NCBI GenBank assembly: GCA_030041955.1
Contig: JASIAO010000326.1
Span: 1 to 61,801 of the forward strand
Origin: Acidobacteriaceae bacterium
GTDB lineage: Bacteria; Acidobacteriota; Terriglobia; Terriglobales; Acidobacteriaceae
DNA length: 61,801 bases
Reading direction: 5' to 3'
The position numbers and the translations under genes are program-made. The notes under the pieces were generated by a model. The model was not told the DNA's origin, searched no databases, and saw nothing but the letters and a program-made list of their open reading frames with translations. Shown one piece after another: positions 44,593-52,415 of this stretch; within the stretch, counting starts at the first letter, position 1, and each line of letters begins with the position of its first letter.

Positions 44593-45978
44593 ATGGCATC
44601 CACACAGCGAATCAAACCGATCGGCATGCCGGCATCCGCGGAGCAGCCACGAATCACCGCCGTGCTGGTTGTCAGCAGCGCCGTGGCCGCGCTCGGCGGC
44701 CTGCTCTTCGGCCTGGATACTGCGGTGATCGCCGGCGCGACGAACGCGCTCTCCGAGTTGTTTCGACTTTCGCCAGGCATGCTCGGCGTCACCGTTTCCA
44801 GCGCCCTGTGGGGCACCATCGCCGGAGCTGCGCTGGCGCCGCCTCTCGGCGAACGGCTCGGCCGCCGCGACAGCCTGCGCATCGCGGCCATCCTCTATCT
44901 GGTTTCGGCCCTCGGATGCGCCTTTGCCTGGAGCTGGCCCGCGCTGCTCGCCTTCCGCATCGTGGGCGGCCTCGGCATCGGCGCGTCCTCCGTGCTCGGC
45001 CCCATGTACATTGCCGAGATCGCTCCCGCCGCGTGGCGCGGCCGTCTCGTCTGCAGTTTTCAGATCAACATCGTCATCGGAATTCTGCTTGCCTATCTCT
45101 CCAATTACGTCATCGTCCTGAACAGGCTCGGTCTTGCGGAATGGCGCTGGGAGCTGGGGGTTCCCGCCCTCCCCGCAGCGATTTTCCTGGTCGCGCTTTT
45201 CTTCATCCCACGCAGCCCGCGCTGGCTCCTGGGAAAGCATCGCCTGCACGAAGCCGAATCCGCACTCATCGCTGTGGGCGAACCCGCTCCGCAGACGGAG
45301 ATTGTGCGCATCCGCACCTCCCTGACTGCCGAGCGCGCTCTCAGCCACGAACGCATCCTCTCGCGCCGCTATCGCCTGCCGCTGTTCCTTGCCGTCAGCC
45401 TCGGGCTTTTCTGCCAGCTTTCCGGCATCAACGCGATCCTCTATTATCTGAACGACATTTTCCGCGCGGCCGGCTTCGCGAAGGTTTCCGGAGATCTCCA
45501 GGCCGTGGCGGTCGGCGCGACGAATCTCATCTTCACGCTGCTGGCCATGATGGTGATTGACCGCATCGGCCGCAAAGCCCTCCTGCTCATCGGTTCCGTC
45601 AGCATGGCCGCGGCCCTGGTTGGGATTGCCGTGCTCTTCTCTACACAGCATCATCAGGGCTGGCTGCTGTGGCTGCTTATCGGATATGCCGCGTCCTTCT
45701 CGTTTTCAGAGGGCGCGGTGATGTGGGTCTACATCGGCGAGATTTTTCCCAACTCGGTGCGCGCTCGCGGGCTGGGCGCCGGAAGCCTGGCCCACTGGGT
45801 CATGAACGCGCTCATCTCCGCGGTCTTCCCGGTGCTCGCCGCGTGGTCCAAAGCCATTCCCTTCGAATTCTTCGCCGCCATGATGATTCTGCAGTTTTTC
45901 GTCGTCTGGTTTGTCTTTCCTGAGACGAAAGGGATTGCCCTCGAGGACATGCACGAACGCATGACGCATGCGGCATAA
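44593..45978 (+). CDS. MFS sugar porter (sugar/proton symporter)
   Basis: This 461-residue, 12-helix protein belongs to the sugar porter family. It has the helix-1 motif GGLLFGLDTAVIAGA, the loop 2-3 motif GERLGRRDSLR, the PRSPRWLLGKHR motif after helix 6, the Gln-rich helix-7 QLSGINAILYYLND, the loop 8-9 DRIGRKALLL and the end motif PETKG. XylE and GalP of E. coli have the same layout, so it probably imports a hexose or pentose with protons. The start ATG 44593 is preceded directly by TTG 44590; GAGG lies upstream. It is the last gene of the amylase/GH127 operon, so it may import their products. Confidence 0.93.
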   Translation: MASTQRIKPIGMPASAEQPRITAVLVVSSAVAALGGLLFGLDTAVIAGATNALSELFRLSPGMLGVTVSSALWGTIAGAALAPPLGERLGRRDSLRIAAILYLVSALGCAFAWSWPALLAFRIVGGLGIGASSVLGPMYIAEIAPAAWRGRLVCSFQINIVIGILLAYLSNYVIVLNRLGLAEWRWELGVPALPAAIFLVALFFIPRSPRWLLGKHRLHEAESALIAVGEPAPQTEIVRIRTSLTAERALSHERILSRRYRLPLFLAVSLGLFCQLSGINAILYYLNDIFRAAGFAKVSGDLQAVAVGATNLIFTLLAMMVIDRIGRKALLLIGSVSMAAALVGIAVLFSTQHHQGWLLWLLIGYAASFSFSEGAVMWVYIGEIFPNSVRARGLGAGSLAHWVMNALISAVFPVLAAWSKAIPFEFFAAMMILQFFVVWFVFPETKGIALEDMHERMTHAA

Positions 45979-46269
45979 CTCTGAGCATCCTTCTGCGGTT
46001 CCGCCGGGGGCGCAATGCCTGCGCGGGTGCTGCCATAATGGCTGCCGCACCAGCGCGCCTGGGCTAAGAAGCGCCCTCACAACCCTGGATTCCCTGCACG
46101 GGTACGGATGAGACCCGCCGCCGGAGTCGGCCCCGGGGCACTTTGCTGAGGCCGTCAATCTGTGAAGGAGGCTGCCTCAGGTCGATCTCGTGAGGGCGGC
46201 CACGCTTCCCACTGCCCAGCGCCGGCGCGCCACAACTCCAGACGATTGATTCCCGGCACATGTCGGCCA
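45979..46269. other. stretch between MFS gene and intron 3' end
   Basis: About 290 bp without a gene I can support. A minus-strand frame reads GSGKRGRPHEIDLRQPPSQ and ends CEGAS, which I do not recognise. If the intron was inserted here, part of it could be 3' flanking DNA of the TonB transcription unit. Confidence 0.4.
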
Positions 46270-48102
46270 ATCGGCATAGGGGGAGTGGATTTCCACTCTC
46301 CCCTGCCACAGCACCGGACATGCGGGTCCGCATCCGGCGGTTCGAGGGGTTGAGGTCAACAGAGACGAGGGATGCCCAGTTCGTTGGCCCATCTGAGGTC
46401 CAGCACTTTGTGCAGAAGCTTCCCGCTGTTGCGCCACCAGCGGCGGGTATTAGCCGCCACTTGCGCCGCCACCTCGGATGAGGCTCCGCGCTTGCGCAGC
46501 TCGCGATAGGTAGTCGTGCCCCGCGCCCATTGCTTGAGTTGGATAGCCCGCAGCCGATGGCGCATCCATTTGTCCAGATCGTTCCAGACGCCTGGAGTAT
46601 CTGCCCGTCGGAAGTATGCCCTCCAACCCAGCACGTAGACACGCAGTTGCTTGACCACCTCGTTCAGGCTGTGTCCGCACGAGCGGCGGGTCAGTTCCCG
46701 AACTCGCTGCTTGAACGTTGCCATCGCCTTACCGGCCACCCGGCGCTTGATCTTGCCACCGGGCGCGACCCAGAAGCTGTAGCCCAGGAACTTGCGCTGG
46801 AACGCACTGGCTACCGCGCTCTTGGCTTCATTCACCTTGAGACGCAAACGGCCATAGAGTTTCAGCAGCAGGGCCATCACCCGTTTGCCCGCGCGACGGC
46901 TGCGAACATACACGTTCGCATCGTCGGCATAACGAACGAAGCAATGACCTCGCCGTTCCAACTCCTTATCCACCTCATCCAACATCACGTTGGCCAGCAA
47001 CGGCGACAACGGCCCACCTTGCGGCGCGCCTTCGCTCCGTTCCATGACTACCCCGCCCTCCATGATCCCGCTCGTCAGATAGGCGCGCACCAGACGGATC
47101 ACTCCGGCATCGATGCAGCGCTTGCTTAAACGGTCGATCAAGATGTCGTGGTTGACCCGGTCGAAGAACTTCTCCAGGTCCACGTCTACAACCACCCTCC
47201 GGCCCGACTGCACATACGACTGCGCCGCTTGAACGGCCTGATGTGCATTGCGTCCCGGACGGAAGCCATAACTATGCTGACTGAAGGTGGAATCGAGAAG
47301 CGGCTGCAACACCTGCAGCAACGCTTGCTGAATCAGACGGTCCGTCACCGTTGGGATGCCAAGCTCGCGCTCGCCTCCGTCCGGCTTGGGGATCGTTACC
47401 CGTCGCACCGGCTGGGGCCGGTACGTTCCACCCAGCAACTGGCTGCGGACCGCTGGCCACTCGGTGCGCAACCGTACGGCGGTCTCTTCGATGCTGAGAC
47501 CGTCGATACCGGCAGCGCCCTTGTTGGCTCGCACCCGCTTCCATGCCTGCTGCATGTTCTCTCTGGCCAGCACTGCCCTAAGCAGTCCCGGCCCTGTGTC
47601 CTCCGCTTCAAGACGCGGGCGTAGGGCTTCGTCGCTGACCGGCTCAGACAAGGCTTCACCTTGTCCAAGTTCGGACCGCTCCGCTTCCGCGGACTTCTGA
47701 CGCAATGCCCTTCGCATCATCATGCCGGATTCCACTCCTCCTCGTTCGGCCCTTCGTCCGCCACGGCGGACTACCACGGCCTCGGCTGACTTCTCGCTCC
47801 GGCTCGACGCCGTCGCCCTTTCAGGCACAACGCGAGATCTCCCCAGGTAAGAACGCACTCCTTCACTGCACGGCCGCCGGATTTACGCCGTCGATCCTTG
47901 GTCACAACAGCTTCGCGGTCTTTGGCCCGCTCGCCCTGATCCACAGCGCCTTCTATCCGGTTCTTGTTCATCGGCCCGCAGCTTCGCTCCACGCTTCCTC
48001 CCCACACTCGGTCGCCCTCATGCAGTTGCGCTTCGCTTCACTCGCCGTGACCTGCTTGTGACGGGACTTGCACCCGTAAGAGTGCGCCCATGCTGGGCGC
48101 AC
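46270..48102 (-). mobile_element. complete group II intron (group IIC-like)
   Basis: On the minus strand the element opens with GTGCGCCCAGCATGGGCGC (5' end at 48102) and continues with the conserved TCTTACGGGTGCAAGTCCCG segment. It encodes a reverse transcriptase in its middle. Just after the RT stop it carries a domain V hairpin (46312-46344: GAACCGCCGGATGCGG ... CATGTCCGGTG), then domain VI (46279-46303), ending with the typical CCGAT at 46270. Total 1833 nt. It sits right behind a terminator hairpin and T6 run, the known target of group IIC introns. No sign of decay is seen. Confidence 0.88.
46356..47723 (-). CDS. ltrA: group II intron reverse transcriptase/maturase
   Basis: This intron-encoded protein (about 455 residues from 47723; the frame extends upstream to 47858) has the RT fingers and palm (IPKPDGGERELGIPTVTDRL, SYGFRPGRNAHQAV, VVDVDLEKFFDRVNHD), the catalytic RYADDANVYV box, and the maturase/X domain. 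The chain ends at WANELGIPRLC without an HNH endonuclease, as expected for group IIC introns. It would splice the intron and copy it into new terminator sites. The start is probably the ATG-ATG-ATG run at 47715-47723. It fills domain IV of the intron. Confidence 0.9.
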   Translation of the reverse strand: MMMRRALRQKSAEAERSELGQGEALSEPVSDEALRPRLEAEDTGPGLLRAVLARENMQQAWKRVRANKGAAGIDGLSIEETAVRLRTEWPAVRSQLLGGTYRPQPVRRVTIPKPDGGERELGIPTVTDRLIQQALLQVLQPLLDSTFSQHSYGFRPGRNAHQAVQAAQSYVQSGRRVVVDVDLEKFFDRVNHDILIDRLSKRCIDAGVIRLVRAYLTSGIMEGGVVMERSEGAPQGGPLSPLLANVMLDEVDKELERRGHCFVRYADDANVYVRSRRAGKRVMALLLKLYGRLRLKVNEAKSAVASAFQRKFLGYSFWVAPGGKIKRRVAGKAMATFKQRVRELTRRSCGHSLNEVVKQLRVYVLGWRAYFRRADTPGVWNDLDKWMRHRLRAIQLKQWARGTTTYRELRKRGASSEVAAQVAANTRRWWRNSGKLLHKVLDLRWANELGIPRLC

Positions 48103-48103
48103 C

Positions 48104-48132
48104 AAAAAACCGGACCTGCAGAAGCAGGCCCG
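48104..48132 (-). terminator. intrinsic terminator of the TonB receptor gene and intron target site
   Basis: On the minus strand a 9-bp stem (48124-48132 with 48111-48119, one G-T pair, loop of four at 48120-48123) is followed by six T (48109-48104). It lies 35 bp after the receptor stop. The intron begins two bases after the T-run. Confidence 0.85.
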
Positions 48133-48166
48133 GCAGGAGACATGGAAGTGGTGAGCAGCCCGGCCT

Positions 48167-51100
48167 TCAGAACACGAATCGGGCAGCGAGCTGAACCTGG
48201 CGGTTGGTGTACTCCTCGACTCCGGTGATCCTGCCGAACGTCTGAGGCGCATTCACATCTCCGCCGGGGTTGGTGAACTGGGGCGTGTTCAGGAGGTTGA
48301 ACGCGTCCACATGCGTTTCCAGGCTGAGGCGTTCGGAAAAGTGGAAGTTCTTCTGCGCACCGACTGCGACCGTCCGGGAACTGGGGCCGAAGATCTGATT
48401 CCGGCGCATAGTCCCGAGGCGGTCATAGACCGGAGTGCCGTATAAACCAGGGGTCGTGGGTATGTTGTCGGAGAACGCTGAGGGGTTGAACCAAAATCCG
48501 GAGATACTTTTGGGATAGCTGATGGGGCCAATCTGGTCGGGCCGGTTCTCCGGGCTCGCACCCGTGATGGAAAGATCCACAGGCGTCCCCGTCTCCAGCA
48601 AGGCGATGAGGTTCGTCTGCCAGCCACCCAGAGCCAGGTCGAGGGGGCGGGACCAGCCGGAGCCGAAACGGTGCCCGCGCCCGAACGGCAGCTTATACAC
48701 CGTCGAGAAGCTGAAATTCTGGCGCTGGTCCTGGTTGGAGTTTCCGTAATCGGCAAGCGGGTCGTAATAGAGTTGAACGGTGGCGCCGGTAAAGGCACCA
48801 GGCGAGTCATCCAGTGTGTGCGACCAGGTGTAACTCGCCGTGGTCATCAGATTTTCGTCGTGGTGCTCGGCGTGGATCTGAAGAGCGCTGTAGTTGGCGA
48901 TTCCGTTGTAATCGATATCTGTAATACCGCCATACTGCGGATAAGGCACGGACCCGGGGAACGGGGCGCCGGTGGCGAACTGATAGTTATTATAGGGATA
49001 GTAGGTTGAAAGGTTGCCGCTGTGGCTGCCCACATAAGCGACGTTGACTATGTTCTTCAGACCGAACTGGTGGGAGAACTGCAGATTCCACTCCTGTACG
49101 CGGGAATGCTCGTTGTTTTGATTCGCCCCATTGATGGTCATACCCGCAGGGGGACTGTTCGGATTGAAGCTGGTAAATCCGGCGGCCGGCAGAGGCGTGC
49201 TGACCGCTGAGGAGTTGGTGTTGACGGCGCAGTCATAAGGCGCAGACTGGGTTGCCGTCATGCCGCTGAGCGTGATGCAGTAACCTTGCTGAGCAAGATA
49301 TACAGAGGTGCTCTGAAACGGCACCTGATAATCCAGCTGATAGCCGATACCACCATTGTCTACAAAGTAGAAGACTCCGTAGCCGCCGCGGATGACGGTG
49401 TCGCCGTTCTGTGTGAGGCTATAAGCGAAGCCAAGGCGCGGGGCAAAGTTATCGTTCAGGTAGTCCTGGTTGACGATCGACCGCGGCACCCCGTTCACGC
49501 CAGCCAGCAGCACGGTGCCGTTGCTGAAATCGAACGACGACATGCGATTGTGCATTTCATAAGGCCAGGTCAGCAGGTCGTAGCGAAGGCCGAGATTCAG
49601 AGTCAGGCGAGGCGTGACGCGCCAGTCGTCCTGGGCAAAGACGCCGTCCTCCTGGTCGATCTCTCCGTAGAAGCCGCCCTGGTAACCGATGATGTAGTCG
49701 TTCACTCCTCCAACGAGGAGTTCGGAGGACTCCCAGCCAGTGAAATCCTCACCGAGGGGAGCTATGTAAAAGAACCCTTTGGGAGCGACCGCGGTGAAGT
49801 AAGAGACCTGACGCCGGATCAGCGTGCCGCCGGTGGTGATGGTATGCTGGCCGCGAACGATGCTCACGGTGTCGTTCAGTTCGTAGGTATTCTGGGGCAC
49901 AGTATAGGTGCCGTAATCGCCCGTAAAGTCGAGCTCCGCACCAGTGCCGCCGATCAGAGCGCCGCCGCTGTACAGAAGATTATTGCCATGGTTGCAATTG
50001 GCGATGCCGATCTGAGTGCAGATGTCTTCCCCGTAGTCGGCCGGAATGTAAGCGTATGTTATCCGATTGTAGCCCAGGTGCACCTGATTGAGGATTGTCT
50101 TGCTGAAAGTATGGGTTTCGCCGAGGTCATAGCCGCGAACGTGAGTATAGTCGCCTCCGCCCAGCCCAGGCAGATAGAGCAGACCATTGTTTTCGGCGCG
50201 GGTCGAGTTGTCGTAGCTGACCCGGAAGAAGGCGCTGTCGTTGAGAGTTGCCGGCCAGTCGATGCGCGCATCAAAGTTGTTATAGTTGATGGCCTGGTGC
50301 TGGTAGTCGATATAGTAGTTATTCAGAACCCGATTGGTTATCGTAGGGTTCGGAAACGCATTGAGATATTTCAGGGCAACTGCGTTGCTTCGCCCCTGCG
50401 GGATGATATTGCCCTGAAACGGCTGACAGGTCATAGGATCATAGATCTGGCCCTGGCTGGTCGCCGGATGGTTCGTCCCGGTGCAGATGGGGAAGGTCGT
50501 AAGGTAGAGGCCATAGGTGTACGCGGGATCGAGCAGTTCGGAGAAGTCGCCGGTCCGCATCTTGGCGCTTGGAACGGTCACAAAGTAGGCGTTGACGGGT
50601 TGAGTCTCGCGCCAACCCTGATAATCGCCGAAGGCAAAAAGTTTGTCGCGGATAATACGTCCGCCGAGGGAACCTCCGAACTGATTACGGGTGAAGGAAG
50701 GATTAGGGGTTGCCGGGGCGCCTTCGAAGCGATAGTTCGGGTTGGCATCGAAGTGGGAATCGCGGTAGAAGTTGAAAAGCGAGCCGTGATACTGATTGGT
50801 GCCCGACTTAATGGAACTGACGATGATAGCTCCGCCTCCGCGCCCGAATTCCGCCGGGGCGACGCTGGTGATGATCTTGAATTCCTGGGTGGCGTCGATG
50901 GGCGGGAAGAAGGCGATGGTGTTGACAAGGCCGTCGTTGTTATCGATGCCGTCGAGGATATAGTTATTGGCCTGCGGACGCAGACCGTTGATGGAAAGAG
51001 AAGCTCCGCCGCTGTCGCCGTAACGGTAGGTTTCGGTGTTTCCTCCCACGCCGCTGGCGTTGTCTCCGTATTGTCCCCGGGTTACGCCGGGAGAGAGCAT

Positions 51101-51598
51101 CGCGAGATTCGTGAAGTTGCGGCCGTTAAGAGGTAGCTGCGTCACCTGTTCTCCCTGAATGGTATCGCTGACCGTCGGGTTCGTAACGTCCAGCAGCGGA
51201 GCGGCATCTGTAACCCGAACGCTGGTGCTGACGGCGCCCGGACGCAGGTGAAACAGGAGGGTTTGTGCCTGCAGGACATCGAGAGTGAAGCTCTGGGACT
51301 CCTGCGCAAATCCATTGAAGCTGGCTGTGGCGGTGTAGTTGCCACGGGGCACGGCCGGAAAGACAAAGTCGCCTTTGGTTCCGGTGGGGGTAGAAATGCT
51401 GACTCCGGTGTCGGAGTTGGTGAGCGTCACCTTGGCGCCGACCAGGACAGCGCCGGAGGCGTCCGAGACCGTTCCTACTACCTGTCCAGCGTCTGACTGC
51501 GCGGCGAGCGGAGCCGGAAGGTAGGCGAGGGACAACAGGACGAAAAGGAACCAGTTCCATGTGTGCCGGATGGCTCTGTTGCAAAATCGCACGAACAT
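48167..51598 (-). CDS. TonB-dependent outer-membrane receptor, Oar-like, with N-terminal carboxypeptidase-regulatory-like domain
   Basis: This 1143-residue protein has a signal peptide (LFVLLSLAYLPAPLAAQ), a CarboxypepD_reg-like beta-sandwich (residues about 35-120; GTVSDASGAVLVGAKVTLTN), a plug (PLNGRNFTNLAMLSPGVTRG) and a large beta barrel ending in Phe. This is the typical TonB-linked receptor of Acidobacteria, used for uptake of large carbon substrates. The usual SusD partner is absent. ATG 51598 is preceded by GAGGAGGAG. It is flanked by an intron downstream and by the divergent padR2/ADOP2 genes upstream. Confidence 0.9.
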   Translation of the reverse strand: MFVRFCNRAIRHTWNWFLFVLLSLAYLPAPLAAQSDAGQVVGTVSDASGAVLVGAKVTLTNSDTGVSISTPTGTKGDFVFPAVPRGNYTATASFNGFAQESQSFTLDVLQAQTLLFHLRPGAVSTSVRVTDAAPLLDVTNPTVSDTIQGEQVTQLPLNGRNFTNLAMLSPGVTRGQYGDNASGVGGNTETYRYGDSGGASLSINGLRPQANNYILDGIDNNDGLVNTIAFFPPIDATQEFKIITSVAPAEFGRGGGAIIVSSIKSGTNQYHGSLFNFYRDSHFDANPNYRFEGAPATPNPSFTRNQFGGSLGGRIIRDKLFAFGDYQGWRETQPVNAYFVTVPSAKMRTGDFSELLDPAYTYGLYLTTFPICTGTNHPATSQGQIYDPMTCQPFQGNIIPQGRSNAVALKYLNAFPNPTITNRVLNNYYIDYQHQAINYNNFDARIDWPATLNDSAFFRVSYDNSTRAENNGLLYLPGLGGGDYTHVRGYDLGETHTFSKTILNQVHLGYNRITYAYIPADYGEDICTQIGIANCNHGNNLLYSGGALIGGTGAELDFTGDYGTYTVPQNTYELNDTVSIVRGQHTITTGGTLIRRQVSYFTAVAPKGFFYIAPLGEDFTGWESSELLVGGVNDYIIGYQGGFYGEIDQEDGVFAQDDWRVTPRLTLNLGLRYDLLTWPYEMHNRMSSFDFSNGTVLLAGVNGVPRSIVNQDYLNDNFAPRLGFAYSLTQNGDTVIRGGYGVFYFVDNGGIGYQLDYQVPFQSTSVYLAQQGYCITLSGMTATQSAPYDCAVNTNSSAVSTPLPAAGFTSFNPNSPPAGMTINGANQNNEHSRVQEWNLQFSHQFGLKNIVNVAYVGSHSGNLSTYYPYNNYQFATGAPFPGSVPYPQYGGITDIDYNGIANYSALQIHAEHHDENLMTTASYTWSHTLDDSPGAFTGATVQLYYDPLADYGNSNQDQRQNFSFSTVYKLPFGRGHRFGSGWSRPLDLALGGWQTNLIALLETGTPVDLSITGASPENRPDQIGPISYPKSISGFWFNPSAFSDNIPTTPGLYGTPVYDRLGTMRRNQIFGPSSRTVAVGAQKNFHFSERLSLETHVDAFNLLNTPQFTNPGGDVNAPQTFGRITGVEEYTNRQVQLAARFVF

Positions 51599-52076
51599 TG
51601 CATCTCCTCCTCAAACAGCAGAGAACAGGAACGGCGGCGGGCACACCAGGAACGGCAGCGTTGAAGACACACGCTCTCTTAGCTCGTGGCGAGTTCCTGG
51701 AGTCAGAATGACAGGGCCTGGGGACCGCTGACAGCAACAAGTTCTCTATCGGTGCCCGAGCATAGATGAGCGATTACGGCAAAGTCCTCATCGGGATTGA
51801 CTGATTTTGATACTGAATTTGCACTGCTGCCTCGACATTGGTCGCCCGCAATCCTGCACGGGAATGGCGCCAGGTTTCCAGCGACCCAATCGTTTCCGAA
51901 ATGTGGCGCAGATTTTTCATTGCCGAGCCAAACCTGATGAGTTGCCGAGGATAACCCTCCCCTTTGATCCCACCAGTTTGATTCCGCCGGGAACTGGAGG
52001 TTTGGGCTGATTGGAGCTTTGCCCCTGATTGTCACATCTTGACAGTCATAATGAAAGGGTGCTAACGTCCGTCGCT
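51599..52076. other. 478-bp divergent intergenic region
   Basis: No supportable gene. It must hold the promoters of the TonB receptor (minus) and padR2 (plus). A good -35 (TTGACA, 52039-52044) is seen near the right end. Confidence 0.5.
52039..52068 (+). promoter_or_regulatory. putative padR2 promoter, leaderless arrangement
   Basis: TTGACA (52039-52044) and TAACGT (52063-52068) are 18 bp apart. The ATG at 52077 begins eight bases after the -10 and no ribosome-binding site intervenes. Confidence 0.4.
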
Positions 52077-52412
52077 ATGAATGCTCAGAACACCGATGTC
52101 ATCCAGGGCACCCTCGACATGCTGATCCTGAAAACTCTGAGTCTTCAGCCGCTGCATGGTTTCGGCATCGCTCGCCGTGTGGAGCAGATCACGCAGGGGG
52201 TTTTCAAGGTCAACCCCGGCTCGCTGCTGACGGCTCTTCAGCGCCTGGAACGTTCGGGGTGGCTGGAATCCGAGTGGCGTCACACGGAAAACTCGCGCCG
52301 CGCGAAGTTCTACAGCCTCACCCGCGCCGGCAGGAAGCAGCTGGAACTCGAGACTGCGGACTGGACCCGTCGCGCATCGGCAATCGCACGTCTCCTCCGC
52401 GAGGGAGCATAA
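52077..52412 (+). CDS. PadR-family transcriptional regulator (second copy)
   Basis: This is a 111-residue PadR repressor with the same layout as the first one: VIQGTLDMLILKTLSLQPLHGFGIA, then NPGSLLTALQRLERSGW and RRAKFYSLTRAGRKQLE. It shares the operon pattern as well, with the ADOP gene three bases downstream. The start ATG 52077 was chosen over an in-frame TTG at 52029. The 18-bp direct repeats of the first PadR gene are not present here, so the two regulators probably use different operators. Confidence 0.93.
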   Translation: MNAQNTDVIQGTLDMLILKTLSLQPLHGFGIARRVEQITQGVFKVNPGSLLTALQRLERSGWLESEWRHTENSRRAKFYSLTRAGRKQLELETADWTRRASAIARLLREGA

Positions 52413-52415
52413 CGC

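Noticed and set aside
46064-46270. Minus-strand open frame ending GIQGCEGAS next to the intron.
   Set aside because: No family resemblance, and its upstream part lies inside the intron RNA; cannot be supported as a gene.
49286-51136. Plus-strand 616-codon frame opposite the TonB receptor gene.
   Set aside because: It is antisense to a well-supported receptor, lacks a start signal and has no domain.
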